Shown here one piece after another: positions 56,001 to 63,629 of a stretch of 64,000 bases of DNA. The notes beneath the pieces were generated by a model. It did not search any database. It was not told the DNA's origin and saw only the letters and a program-made list of their open reading frames with translations. Source of the DNA: Fimbriiglobus ruber (GTDB taxonomy: Bacteria; Planctomycetota; Planctomycetia; Gemmatales; Gemmataceae); NCBI RefSeq assembly GCF_002197845.1, contig NZ_NIDE01000003.1:310001-374000 (forward strand), written 5' to 3'. The position numbers were made by a program, and so were the translations under genes. Position 1 is the first letter of the stretch. Every line of letters starts with the position of its first letter.

Positions 56001-56418
56001 TGTCGCGGGAAATCAGCTTCTGGTCGAGGGCGACCGGCAGGTCGGGCGCGGCGCCGACCACTTCCTTCTGGTGGTCGAAGCGCAAGCCGAGTCGATTCTT
56101 GAGGTAAGCGAGGGTCTTGGCCTGCTGCTTTTCGTAAGTGAGCAGGGCGTAGCGGGTTTGGATCTCGGTCAGCCGGGGCGTTTGGTTGTAGCGCTGGTGC
56201 CATGCGCCGGTAATCGCCTCGATCTTGTCGAATTGCTCGGTGTTGAGGTAGTGGAGGGCGTGGTAGTAGTAAGAATCCTCGGTGCCCGGAATGAGCTGCT
56301 GCAGGCTGGCCTCGCGATCCCGGGCGAGGGCGAACGATTCGATGAACCCCACGTCGGCCGCGGTCGCGGTCGACAGAACGGCGAGGGTGATCGCAAGTCC
56401 TGCTAGTTCCTTCTTCAT
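50026..56418 (-). CDS. very large secreted protein with macroglobulin-like beta domains
   Basis: Encodes 2130 aa from the ATG at 56418 (GAGG, 7-base gap); the frame is open to 56523. A signal peptide (about 1-20) leads to an alpha-helical N-terminal region (~20-430), then a long run of beta domains (from ~430) that resemble the MG domains of alpha-2-macroglobulin-type proteins (for example RPGVYVVDFIGAG, VWVGGQEYKADPDGRIVVPF). A Gly/Pro/Ala low-complexity linker follows at ~1335-1400. No thioester motif C-x-E-Q was found. It likely acts in the periplasm or at the surface. Family assignment is tentative. Confidence 0.75.
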   Translation of the reverse strand: MKKELAGLAITLAVLSTATAADVGFIESFALARDREASLQQLIPGTEDSYYYHALHYLNTEQFDKIEAITGAWHQRYNQTPRLTEIQTRYALLTYEKQQAKTLAYLKNRLGLRFDHQKEVVGAAPDLPVALDQKLISRDTLRANSFARWQGLDNFEDAALDWLSAADLTWQRRRNLLQRLQRPDVPNLPKLIVDDLTSQNAPGFGSYPVHAMLTLAQLDELVKLRPNLLNETAYVRAYVTKLQPGADDDWKRDRAVTRAYLERLQAFTDRLDPVHNALKAHVLYHRLAFDRAQGVYDAARFLAYLKLPRYQPYMARALNEKDESRRHPADLNADFLPITLLPRVGSDEPLVRSYLQHFFLTATSPKEYEPFVDDTYLKHLFAETKIENGLGDAEAWAAQLPPELFRAIKDRSDIDFAFTNKTDFATAEPVTLDLFVKNVPTLLVKVFEINTRTVYRTQLREVDTDINLDGLVANAEAVHKYDDPPLRRNARRFTFPEMTRPGVYVVDFIGAGKSSRALIRKGRLRPVVTTGTAGQIVRVVDDANKLVSDATVWVGGQEYKADPDGRIVVPFTTAPGRHPIVVSQRDFSSLDYLQHQPEAYRLLAGIHIDREALLGQRLAAVLVRPSLFLNSSPVSVKLLEDVRLRITSTDLNNISSSVEIPDFPLFEDRESVHEIRVPARLAALNVALTAKVKNLGTGQQVTLSAGETFALNEIDRTDKIEDLHFARFGDDYVVELLGRTGESKADRAVRVALKHRDFRELINVTLKSDARGRVVLGSLADIDSVTATGPEGTAHTWTPPTDHHTYRTVVHAKVGETITVPYFGTTPPARSEVALFEVRGSDIRADKFDALVVKDGMLELHGLTAGDYDLWLKRLGDRIRVRVTDGAVVAGHVLGKTRFLEVSPLKPVQIRTVAADADAVTIRLTGASKFTRVHLFATRYRPAYSAYADLGRIRGAELEGAELGFSESVYLTGRNIGDEYRYVLDRRGQKKFPGNMLERPMLLLNPWAVRSTETGEQAAAGGEMFGAKGGGGAGGVLGAPGSLPAPISPPAGRADFADLDFLADTSAVLLNLVPDKDGVVRVARKDVGPHALLNAVAVDPLSTTSRFVALPEPKTLFADLRLRTGLDPTKHYTQQKQVTILEPGKAFTIDDVAASRFEAYDSLPKVYSLYATLSRDPKLAEFAFVATWPKLKPEEKKAMYSKYACHELHFFLLKKDPAFFTAVVKPYLANKKDKTFLDRWFLADDVGRYLQSWEYGRLNTVERVLLAQKVAGEPGKTARHLNDLLRLLPPQTDRSLVLFDTALSNGELGRSDSLEYRSKRDEKQLMERKGDPQVPADQPGVGQATPPFGGYNGPGGMGGGRVPGIPTPAAAAKPQSADSLSRARDGRSAAAKDMAKKSEEMRELKSDKEKMVLEGLNAAEREGLFHDDDRAARGVVRQLYRKVDPTQEWAENNYYHLLIQQQVADLVSVNPFWRDYANHAGDGPFLSKNLADSSRNFTEMMFALSVLDLPFEAGKHDVKFDGGKMTLTPKGPVIAFHEEVRPVDGKGGQINILVSENAYRNGDRFREENGERHDKFVTGEFVVHTVYGCQVVVTNPTSSRQKLSVLVQLPVGAIPVANGQFTKTVVVDLEPYRTHTLDYLFYFPKPGRFAHFPAHVAKNEQFVAAAQATTFDVVEKPTKLDTTSWDYVSQHGTTDEVLAFLGRENVNALNLDKIAFRMRDRAAFEAVVTLLRERHVYQPTLWSYSLLHADVPATRQYLQHIDQIVNECAGPIVSPLLTIDPVERHQYEHLEYKPLVNARAHSLGKQRQIVNDRLFEQYHRYLKLLSYHQTLDDADELAVVYYLLLQDRVDEALTTFARVNPDKIPTRVQYDYCAAYLDLYTGEPLKAREVALRYANHPVDRWRNTFGALSAQLDEIEGKGPKVVDPTDRGQQQGQLAATEPGVEFTIDAGQINMTWQNADTARVNFYLMDVELLFSRNPFVQQSGGQFASIKPNATQVVKLPAGKTQLAVPLPADLVKRNVLVEITAGGVTRSKAYYANAMDVKVTENYGQVRVADAAGGAALPKVYVKVYAKLANGEVKFHKDGYTDLRGRFDYATVSTPERQPIERFAILVLSDDRGATIRDTAPPQQ

Positions 56419-56839
56419 CGGGCACCTCGGAGAGGGGGCAGAAGCCGGTTCACACATTAAGACGACATCGGCCCGTCGATCGCCTGAAAACGTAGCCGGA
56501 ATTGTGTATCGAGTCTGTAACAAATGGTAATAGATTTGTCGCTATGATCAGCACACGAGCAATCTGTGAAGGGTGTTTTTGCAAAACGAAGCCAATTCGT
56601 CGCAAGTGATTTGATGCGATTCGGTTCTTACGCGAAGTGCCGGGCAAGGAGACTCGAATCCGGAAGGACTGGCCGTTCATTATCGATTGGCCCAAATCGC
56701 CAGGATTTTATTTTTTGTGCTTAATAGACATGCAATTCGTGCCGCAAAATTGGGACGCCGAACGTAAATGCATTCGGAAGTGATTTCAAATCTTTCGATT
56801 TGCTAAATCGCAGACTCTTTACTGATAGAAACTTACGTC

Positions 56840-57038
56840 TTCGTGGCCTTGGCAACCGGCGAAATGCCCAGAAAGTGGCACCGCTCATGCTCTAGAGATG
56901 TGTGTCTAACAAAAGTCGAAGTGACTTGCCTGAGTGGAGGGGAGAGGCCACAAGGGTTTGTCGTTCGGCCAAGCTTAGCGAACATCACCGGGGTTCTGAC
57001 AGAGGGAGAGGCTGTCAGTGCCCCGGTGGTTTTTTGCG
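56840..57038 (+). ncRNA. candidate small RNA with intrinsic terminator
   Basis: No plus-strand protein gene precedes the terminator at 56994-57036, so a short transcript is inferred. The 5' boundary is unknown; 56840 is a guess based on the local drop in AT content. It does not match tmRNA, SRP RNA or RNase P signatures that I can recognise. Confidence 0.3.
56994..57036 (+). terminator. intrinsic terminator on the plus strand
   Basis: The stem CACCGGGG...CTGACAG pairs with CTGTCAG...CCCCGGTG across a 9-base loop and is followed by GGTTTTTTGC. The T-run lies on the plus side only, which sets its direction. It is about 80 bp past the stop of the minus-strand phosphoesterase. Confidence 0.7.
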
Positions 57039-57118
57039 CTGAGGGACAAATCTCAAACGGCTTCAGTAACAACCCCGCCCATTCAGCCGACATCCCCTTT
57101 AGTTACTGCTCTTACTCG

Positions 57119-57964
57119 TCAGATTGTACCCACGCACGCCACCAGCTCAGCATGCGTTAACGGCCGGTCCGTCGGGAAAAGGACATATCCCCCAGGGGAC
57201 TCGGAACACTCGACGATCAACTGGCGGTCGTTCGGGACGTGATACCCGGCGTCGTTTGCAATGTGGCCGGTGACGGACAGGTCGGCATCGACCTTGTCCA
57301 GAAACGCCACCGCGGTCGCGGCCGACACGTCCCGCCCCCACAGGATACCGTAGACGAGTCCGCCCGGTTCGTACTCCTGGGGGGCGTACTCCTCGGCTTC
57401 CAGACTGGCAGGGTCGAAGTTGTCGAGTTGCTTGCCGGGGACGAGCGTGTGCGTGATGAACACACGGTTCGGCGTGCGTAGCGCGAGCGGGAGGGCGGTG
57501 AACAGATCGGTGTACGCCCGGTAAATGTCGACGGCCGCGGACCCATAAGCGGCGCGCACGCCGAGGCTGAACTGGGCATTCAGGTCGTCCGTCCCCTTGC
57601 CCACCTTGCGCCCCTTCCACTGGGCCATTTCGTGGTTTCCGGGCAGGTAGTGAACCCTGTCTGGGAACTGGCACTTGAGGGCCGCGAACAAATCGACCAG
57701 CTGGTGCGACTTGTCCGTGCCGTCCGGGTATTTGAACGGCCCGTGGACCAGTTCCTGGACCACGAGGTGTCGGCCGGGGTTCGCCGCCAGGGCTGCTTTC
57801 TCCAACGCGGCGCGGAAGTTCGGAACGTGTCCGTGCAAATCGCCAACGACCATCACCTCGGCGCAGTTTTGCAAGTGGACCAGGTGCCCGCGCCGGCCGG
57901 GCGTGGCGGCCACGTAATCGATCGCACGGCGAAGGGTCGTCAGCATCCGGTCCGGGGGCGGCAT
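57119..57964 (-). CDS. metallophosphoesterase, unusual second metal motif
   Basis: Encodes 281 aa of the calcineurin-like phosphoesterase fold. GDLHGH is at 41-46 and GNHE at 109-112; later ITH and GHI complete metal motifs IV and V. The second motif, normally GDxVDRG, reads VVQELVHG here, so the usual bridging Asp is missing. Substrates may be phosphoproteins, nucleotides or diadenosine polyphosphates. It may be catalytically altered. It lies divergent from the CBS gene. Confidence 0.85.
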   Translation of the reverse strand: MPPPDRMLTTLRRAIDYVAATPGRRGHLVHLQNCAEVMVVGDLHGHVPNFRAALEKAALAANPGRHLVVQELVHGPFKYPDGTDKSHQLVDLFAALKCQFPDRVHYLPGNHEMAQWKGRKVGKGTDDLNAQFSLGVRAAYGSAAVDIYRAYTDLFTALPLALRTPNRVFITHTLVPGKQLDNFDPASLEAEEYAPQEYEPGGLVYGILWGRDVSAATAVAFLDKVDADLSVTGHIANDAGYHVPNDRQLIVECSESPGGYVLFPTDRPLTHAELVACVGTI

Positions 57965-58247
57965 CGAACGGTTCCTCGGGAATCACATTCGGGTGATTGT
58001 ACGTCGCGGCGGCCCCTCTCGCGAAGGGTTTCGGACAGGTCTGCTCAGGTGGGGGCTTGCCGAGGTCGCCAACGGTCCGAGAATGCCGAGGAATCGCACG
58101 ACGCGCAAAGAATCGTCGGGCGTGTCCGACCGGACGGAGTCCGGCGGCACCGGGCCCACCGAATCGTCACACACTCCCCCCTCACCCTTAATTCCCGACC
58201 CGGGGCCGGCAGCCCCGCCCGCGAGACCGAGGACGGCAGGACGCGGC

Positions 58248-58718
58248 ATGGAGTTGTCCCGGAATTTGATCGTCGAGAGCGTGTCCCGGTTGGGTCCGAC
58301 GCCGCCGCGCCAGGTCGAGGTCGACCGCGCCGTGGCCGACGCGGTCGCGGCCATGCGGCAGTACCGGGTCGGGTGCCTCCTGGTGACGCAGGGCGGAAAA
58401 CTCGTCGGGATTTTTACCGAGCGCGATTTGCTGACGCGGGTGCTGGCCGCCAGCCTCCCGCTCACGACCCCGTTGCGGGCGTGCATGACGCCCGACCCGA
58501 TCGCGGTCGGCCCGAAAGACCCGGTCCGCGTGGCCATCGAGCGGATGCAGACCGGGAGCTACCGGCACCTGCCCGTCGTGGACGGGTCGAACCGCCCGAT
58601 CGGCATCCTGTCCGCCAAACGGGTCGTGCGGTACATCGTCGAACACTTCCCGGCGACGGTCTACTGCCTCCCGCCCGACCCGCACAACAACTTCCCCGCG
58701 AGTGCGGAGGGGGCGTGA
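58248..58718 (+). CDS. CBS-domain-pair protein
   Basis: Encodes 156 aa. Two CBS modules: AMRQYRVGCLLVTQGGKLVGIFTERDLL and IERMQTGSYRHLPVVDGSNRPIGILSAK. CBS pairs bind adenosyl nucleotides such as AMP or ATP and regulate partner proteins. The ATG at 58248 is preferred. A longer frame from 58083 exists, but its codons (TTA, ATT, TCA, AGA) are unlike the GC3-rich coding sequence after 58248, and its product is Pro/Ser rich and low complexity. Confidence 0.85.
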   Translation: MELSRNLIVESVSRLGPTPPRQVEVDRAVADAVAAMRQYRVGCLLVTQGGKLVGIFTERDLLTRVLAASLPLTTPLRACMTPDPIAVGPKDPVRVAIERMQTGSYRHLPVVDGSNRPIGILSAKRVVRYIVEHFPATVYCLPPDPHNNFPASAEGA

Positions 58719-59067
58719 ACGCGGTGGGCCGCCTCGTGGAGTTCGGCGGGCCGGCCGATTCGCGGGAGCATCATCCCAATATCGCCGCCCGTTTTTGACG
58801 TGTCGGACAAATCAGGCAACGGCCAGATCGTTCGCACCACCCGCCTTTGCCAGCGGCAGTCCGCGTTCTAACTAATGCACCACATCGACGATCGTCCCGT
58901 CTGAACATCGGTCCGGAGCCATCGGCAGGCTCGAGCCCACCATTTCACCATGCAGATTTAAATCGACCCCGAATCATCAATTTACTCGCGCTTCGCCACT
59001 TGATTAGCCACAACTATCTGTTTATGTTAGCCAAGACTAAATAGCCCCACCAAGGAGATTCTCACGT
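58719..59067. other. intergenic region upstream of DUF1559 cassette
   Basis: About 350 bp. The last ~100 bp are AT-richer and should hold the promoter of the DUF1559 cassette. AAGGAG precedes its ATG. Nothing else is recognised. Confidence 0.5.
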
Positions 59068-59868
59068 ATGCGATTGCAAAGGCCGCGAAGAGGCTTCACA
59101 CTGATCGAGCTGCTGGTGGTGATCGCCATCATCGCCATTTTGATTGGGTTGCTGCTGCCCGCCGTGCAAAAAGTCCGGGAGGCGGCCAGCCGCATTCAAT
59201 GTACCAACAACCTGAAACAGATCGGGACCGCGTCCCACAACTTCCACGGCGTCTTCGGGTATTTTCAGAGCGACAACGGCGCCAGCGCTCCCCCCTATCC
59301 GTACCCGAACTCGTGCTGGAACCTACAAACGCTCGCCTACATGGAACAGCAAAATGCGGTTCTGAAGGGGACCGGCGGGAGCGGAGGGGGGAGCGGTAAC
59401 GCGAGCGGAACCGGCTCACTCATTCCCGTCAATAACGGCAACATTCCGCTGAAGTTCTACCTCTGCCCCAGCCGCGGTGTCCGGGGTAACGGGCTGATCG
59501 ATTACGGCTACCTTCAGCAGGATGGCATCATCCTGTACGGCGCGCCGGTTGGCGTCTCCTTGACCGCCATCAGCGGCGCCAACGGGTCTTCCAACACGGT
59601 CATGGTGTCTCACCTCGCGTGCAATGCCCAGGATTATCCCGCCGGCCCGACGACCTGGTACAACTGCCTGCAACCGTTTTCCGCTCAGAGCATGCAGGAC
59701 AATCAAGTCCCGCCGGGTCAACCACTCCTCGGCTTCAGTTCGCCCCATCCGGGCGTCAACGTGGTGCTGTTCGCGGACGGCCACGTGCAATCGATTACCC
59801 ACAGTTGGCTCACGGCCAACCCGACGGTCTGGTACTGGCAAAACACCACTCCCCTTCAGTTCGAGTGA
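59068..59868 (+). CDS. DUF1559 pilin-like secreted protein
   Basis: Encodes 266 aa. The prepilin-type N-terminus [17 protein letters not shown] and [21 protein letters not shown] match the family. A Gly/Ser-rich loop (~100-118) and the terminal [17 protein letters not shown] motif are present. The ribosome site AAGGAG is 11 bases before the ATG. It heads a DUF1559-redoxin-lipoprotein gene set. Expected location: outer face of the cytoplasmic membrane or secreted. Function unknown. Confidence 0.94.
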   Translation: MRLQRPRRGFTLIELLVVIAIIAILIGLLLPAVQKVREAASRIQCTNNLKQIGTASHNFHGVFGYFQSDNGASAPPYPYPNSCWNLQTLAYMEQQNAVLKGTGGSGGGSGNASGTGSLIPVNNGNIPLKFYLCPSRGVRGNGLIDYGYLQQDGIILYGAPVGVSLTAISGANGSSNTVMVSHLACNAQDYPAGPTTWYNCLQPFSAQSMQDNQVPPGQPLLGFSSPHPGVNVVLFADGHVQSITHSWLTANPTVWYWQNTTPLQFE

Positions 59869-59945
59869 CGCCCGGAGTCCGAAACCGCCGGCGGGCCGAC
59901 CCCGGCCGCGTTGGCGACTCGGGTGGGGTGAAAACGAGGGAAGTT

Positions 59946-60698
59946 ATGGCGAAAATGCAGCCCCAACTCCCGAAGTCTACCCGGCCGTCCCGGGGCGGCC
60001 GACTCAAGTGGGTGCCGGCCTGCGTGGTCGTCTCACTGGTCTTGCCGGCCACCGGCTTTGGGTTGGCGGAGTGGGTACAGGACCGGCCCTCCGCTCGCGC
60101 CGGGGAAGAAACGGCCCCGGTCCCCGTGTTCCCCCGGCCCGACGTGTCCGACCGCCCCCCGGTCCGATCGCTCCAAGAGATTCTGTCGCGCCCCGACCTC
60201 ATTCCCACTCACGACCACCCCCTCTTGGGTAGAGCGGCGCCCGATTTCGACCTCATCGATTCCGAGGGAACGGCGTGGAACCTGAAGGGCTTGCGGGCGG
60301 ACGGCCCGGTGGTGGTGGTCTTTTATCACAGCTATTGCGATCTGTGCGTGCGACAGCTCTTCGACGAGGCCAGAGATTTGCCGCTTTTCCGCGAGGTGGG
60401 CGCGAGGGTGGTTGCGATTAGCGCCGATCCGCCGGAAATGACGCGGCGGCGCGTTCAAGAATCCGACCCGTTCGGCTTCCCGATCCTTTCGGATCCCGAG
60501 AACAAAGTGGCACGAGCGTACCAGGTGTTCCGGCGCGCGCAAGACGGAAACCCGGGGGACCGCCTCCTTCATGGAACATTTATCGTCGACCGGGACGGGA
60601 CAATCCGGTGGGTCAACGTCGGCGACGCCCCGTTTCGTCGCGATCCCGCCTTGCTCTCCCAACTGGCCAGGATTCAGCGTTTGCGGTCCGGCCCGTGA
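59946..60698 (+). CDS. membrane-anchored redoxin (AhpC/TSA-like)
   Basis: Encodes 250 aa from the ATG at 59946 (GAGGGAAG upstream). A single N-terminal anchor or signal (about 22-42) is followed by a thioredoxin-fold domain with Cys131-D-L-Cys134 (YHSYCDLC) and FGFPILSDPENKVARAY, typical of AhpC/TSA proteins. It probably reduces peroxides or disulfides outside the cytoplasm. It follows the DUF1559 gene by 77 bp on the same strand. Confidence 0.85.
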   Translation: MAKMQPQLPKSTRPSRGGRLKWVPACVVVSLVLPATGFGLAEWVQDRPSARAGEETAPVPVFPRPDVSDRPPVRSLQEILSRPDLIPTHDHPLLGRAAPDFDLIDSEGTAWNLKGLRADGPVVVVFYHSYCDLCVRQLFDEARDLPLFREVGARVVAISADPPEMTRRRVQESDPFGFPILSDPENKVARAYQVFRRAQDGNPGDRLLHGTFIVDRDGTIRWVNVGDAPFRRDPALLSQLARIQRLRSGP

Positions 60699-60735
60699 AT
60701 CAGGGAGTGGGCTCTTTTCAAGGAGGTCTATTGTC

Positions 60736-61182
60736 GTGAAGAATGTCGTCCACCGCGCGACGGTGGTGCTGATAATGGCCTGCGCCTCGTGCGACAACAG
60801 GGGGGCCATCTATCCGGTGTCGGGCCGTGTGACGTACAGAGGGGGCCCGGCAGCGGGCGCGGTCCTCTTTTTCCATCGTCAAAGCGGCGAGGCCGGTAAA
60901 GATCCCACAATCATGGGAGTGGTGAAGGAGGACGGTTCCTTCGAACTCGTGTGCGGCTCCGCGGGCAAGGGCGCGCCGCCCGGCGAATACGACGTGCTGG
61001 TCGAATGGACCCGCGTGACCGGCCGGGGAACGTCGCGGCCGCAGACCGGCCGTGACGTACTGAACGGCCGCTACGCCGACCCCAAACGCCCTCTCTTGCA
61101 CGCGACGGTCGGGGCCAATGGCACCAACCCGACTTCTTTTGAATTAACGGACGCGGGGGTGATCCCGACGAGGCCCAGGTAA
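60736..61182 (+). CDS. small lipoprotein with regulatory-like beta domain
   Basis: Encodes 148 aa from the GTG at 60736, 10 bases after AGGAGG. A lipobox-like ACASC (near residue 19) indicates lipidation. The mature part starts VSGRVTYRGGPAAGAVLFF, a pattern common in planctomycete proteins with a transthyretin/carboxypeptidase-regulatory-like beta sandwich. It closes the DUF1559-redoxin-lipoprotein set. Confidence 0.8.
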   Translation: MKNVVHRATVVLIMACASCDNRGAIYPVSGRVTYRGGPAAGAVLFFHRQSGEAGKDPTIMGVVKEDGSFELVCGSAGKGAPPGEYDVLVEWTRVTGRGTSRPQTGRDVLNGRYADPKRPLLHATVGANGTNPTSFELTDAGVIPTRPR

Positions 61183-61532
61183 CTCACCGACGGAGCCCGC
61201 TGCCGGGTGCTTCGCCGACGCTGCAGGAGCCTGCCTCCCAAGCGGCCCGTAATTTTTAATCAGGTCATGTGAACGCGGTCGTTCCGTTCTCCGGAGAGGG
61301 AACGCCACCGTATCAATCCTCAAAATGACGGGACTTGGGCCGAACGGCGCAAGGAGAGTGTTCTGCCGAATGACCTTCGCACTCCGTCTGTTTCGTTAAA
61401 ATGGAAAGGTGGGCGACCCTGGTGTGTAAAATTGGTGTAGGCAGGCGGGTCGATTCGGGATAAAGAGAAAAGAAAGTGGGCTTTTCCGCCCGACACTCCG
61501 TACAGGCCCTTTCCCAGCCCGTCGAGGTTTGT
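61183..61532. other. intergenic region upstream of korA
   Basis: About 350 bp that should contain the korAB promoter. A GAGG lies 5 bases before the korA ATG. No repeat or RNA gene is recognised. Confidence 0.5.
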
Positions 61533-63470
61533 ATGACCCCTCCCAACGGTTCCAGCGGGGTGATAACCCCGCCCGGTACCCCGTCACGCAACGGCCACCA
61601 CACGGTTCAGGAAGTCGAGTCGATCACCATTCGGTTCGCCGGGGACTCCGGGGACGGGATGCAGCTCGCGGGCACGCAGTTCACGAACACGTCCGCCCTG
61701 CTCGGTAACGACATCGCCACCTTCCCGGACTTCCCGGCCGAAATCCGCGCCCCCGCGGGCACCCTGCCCGGCGTGTCAGGCTTCCAGGTCCACTTCTCCA
61801 GCACCGACATCCACACCCCCGGGGACGTCCTCAACGCGCTCGTCGTGATGAACCCGGCGGCCCTGAAAACGAACCTCAAGGATCTGGAGCCGGGCGGGTA
61901 CCTGATCGTCAACGGCGACGCCTTCGGCGTCAGCGACCTGGACAAGGCCCGGTACAAAGTCAGCCCGCTGGACGACGGCTCACTCAAGAACTACCGGGTC
62001 GTCCGGGTGTCGATCGGGAAGCTCACTCGCGAGGCCGTGGCCGAGTGCAAGCTTAGCCCCCGCGAGGCGGACCGCTGCAAGAACTTCTTCGCCCTCGGGC
62101 TCGTCTACTGGATGTACGAGCGGCCGCTCGAGACCACCCTGAAATGGATTCGCGACAAGTTCGGCAAGAACCCGCAATTCGTCGACGCCAACTCCCGCGC
62201 CCTCAAAGCCGGTTACAACTACGGCGAGACGGTCGAACTGCTCCCGGTCCAGTACAAGGTCGCCAAGGCCAAGATCGCCCCGGGCACCTACCGGAAGATC
62301 ACGGGTAACGAAGCCCTGGCCCTCGGCCTCGTCGCCGCCAGCATGAAGGCCAAGAAGACCCTCGTCTTCTCCGGCTACCCGATTACCCCCGCCAGCTCCG
62401 TTCTCGAACAACTCGCGGACATGAAGCGGTTCGGCGTAAAGACCCTCCAGGCGGAAGACGAGATCGCCGCCGCGGGCGTCGCCATCGGGGCGAGCTTCGG
62501 CGGCGCGATCGGCGTGACGGCCACCAGCGGGCCCGGCATCTGTCTGAAGTCCGAAGCCATCGGCCTCGCGGTGATGACCGAACTCCCGCTCGTCATCCTG
62601 GACATCCAACGGGGCGGGCCGAGTACCGGCCTCCCGACCAAGACCGAGCAGGCCGACCTGCTCCAGGCGATGTTCGGCCGCAACGGCGAGTGCCCGGCCG
62701 CCATCATCGCCCCGCAGTCCCCGAGCGATTGCTTCGACATCGCCCTGGAAGCCGTCCGCATCGCGACGCGGTTCATGTGCCCCGTGTTCCTCCTGTCCGA
62801 CGGGTACATCGCGAACGGGGCCGAGCCGTGGAAGGTGCCGGCCGTGGCCAACCTGCCGAACCTGGAAGTGAAAAACATCACCGAGCCCAACGGGGCAGGG
62901 TGGGGCGGAGCCGCGCACGAGAACGGGGCCGGCGACGCGGCCAAGTACCTGCCGTATAAGCGGGACGAATTGCTCGCCCGACCTTGGGCGCTGCCCGGAA
63001 CTCCGGGACTCGAACACCGGATCGGTGGGATCGAGAAGCAGGACGTAACCGGGAACATCAACTACGACCCGGAAAACCACGAACACATGGTCCGCACCCG
63101 GGCGCAGAAGATCGAGAACATCGCGCTGACGATCCCGGACCTGGACGTCATCGGCCCGGCCGACGCGGACCTGCTCGTGATCGGCTGGGGCGGGACGCAT
63201 GGGACGATCACCACGGCCATCGAGCGGGCCCGGCGGAAGGGCCAGAAGGTCGCCCAGGCGCACTTCCGGTACCTGAACCCGATGCCCAAGAACACGGCCG
63301 AGGTACTCGCCCGGTTCAAGAAAATCCTGGTCCCCGAATTGAACTCCGGGCAACTCCTCTGGCTGCTCCGGGCCAAGTTCCTCGCCCCCGCCCAGGGGTT
63401 GAATAAAATCCAAGGCCGCCCGTTCCTCGTGTCCGAAATTGAATCGGCCATCGATGGCATGCTGAAGTAA
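61533..63470 (+). CDS. korA: 2-oxoacid:ferredoxin oxidoreductase, alpha (gamma-alpha fusion) subunit
   Basis: Encodes 645 aa from the ATG at 61533 (GAGG upstream). The enzyme oxidatively decarboxylates 2-oxoglutarate or another 2-oxo acid to the acyl-CoA, reducing ferredoxin. Residues ~27-210 are the gamma domain (RFAGDSGDGMQLAG). Residues ~225-640 are the alpha domain, with the GNEALALGL, YPITPAS and QAEDEIAA motifs of the TPP-binding pyrimidine half. The beta subunit follows downstream. The specific acid (2-oxoglutarate likely) is inferred. Confidence 0.92.
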   Translation: MTPPNGSSGVITPPGTPSRNGHHTVQEVESITIRFAGDSGDGMQLAGTQFTNTSALLGNDIATFPDFPAEIRAPAGTLPGVSGFQVHFSSTDIHTPGDVLNALVVMNPAALKTNLKDLEPGGYLIVNGDAFGVSDLDKARYKVSPLDDGSLKNYRVVRVSIGKLTREAVAECKLSPREADRCKNFFALGLVYWMYERPLETTLKWIRDKFGKNPQFVDANSRALKAGYNYGETVELLPVQYKVAKAKIAPGTYRKITGNEALALGLVAASMKAKKTLVFSGYPITPASSVLEQLADMKRFGVKTLQAEDEIAAAGVAIGASFGGAIGVTATSGPGICLKSEAIGLAVMTELPLVILDIQRGGPSTGLPTKTEQADLLQAMFGRNGECPAAIIAPQSPSDCFDIALEAVRIATRFMCPVFLLSDGYIANGAEPWKVPAVANLPNLEVKNITEPNGAGWGGAAHENGAGDAAKYLPYKRDELLARPWALPGTPGLEHRIGGIEKQDVTGNINYDPENHEHMVRTRAQKIENIALTIPDLDVIGPADADLLVIGWGGTHGTITTAIERARRKGQKVAQAHFRYLNPMPKNTAEVLARFKKILVPELNSGQLLWLLRAKFLAPAQGLNKIQGRPFLVSEIESAIDGMLK

Positions 63471-63474
63471 CCCC

Positions 63475-63504
63475 GAAGCCCGCGGTCGCCCGACCGCGGG
63501 CTTC
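63475..63504 (+). terminator. hairpin between korA and korB
   Basis: A perfect 14-bp stem GAAGCCCGCGGTCG (63475-63488 with 63491-63504), 5 bp after the korA stop, followed by TGTCG. It lies inside the korAB pair and could reduce read-through into korB or stabilise korA mRNA; which one is unknown. Confidence 0.65.
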
Positions 63505-63629
63505 TGTCGTGCCGCGCCCCCCGAAAGCGGGTTGCGAACCCAGCAGAGAACATTCCCGAACCCCCGGCCGCCCTCCCCACCTACAGCGGCCGCACGATAC
63601 TTCCGAACAAACGACGAGGCTATTTCCCC

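Larger units (their letters stand above)
56419..57118. other. AT-richer intergenic region
   Basis: About 700 bp, clearly lower in GC than the genes around it. No protein gene is called. A strong plus-strand hairpin with T-run (56994-57036) marks a likely terminator for a small RNA; see the next feature. Confidence 0.5.

Noticed and set aside
56630-56680. CGAATCC-like stretch resembling a tRNA T-arm
   Set aside because: No acceptor stem, anticodon arm or CCA context around it.
58083-58247. Upstream extension of the CBS gene
   Set aside because: Codon use (TTA, ATT, TCA, AGA) and Pro/Ser content differ from the body of the gene; the ATG at 58248 is more likely.
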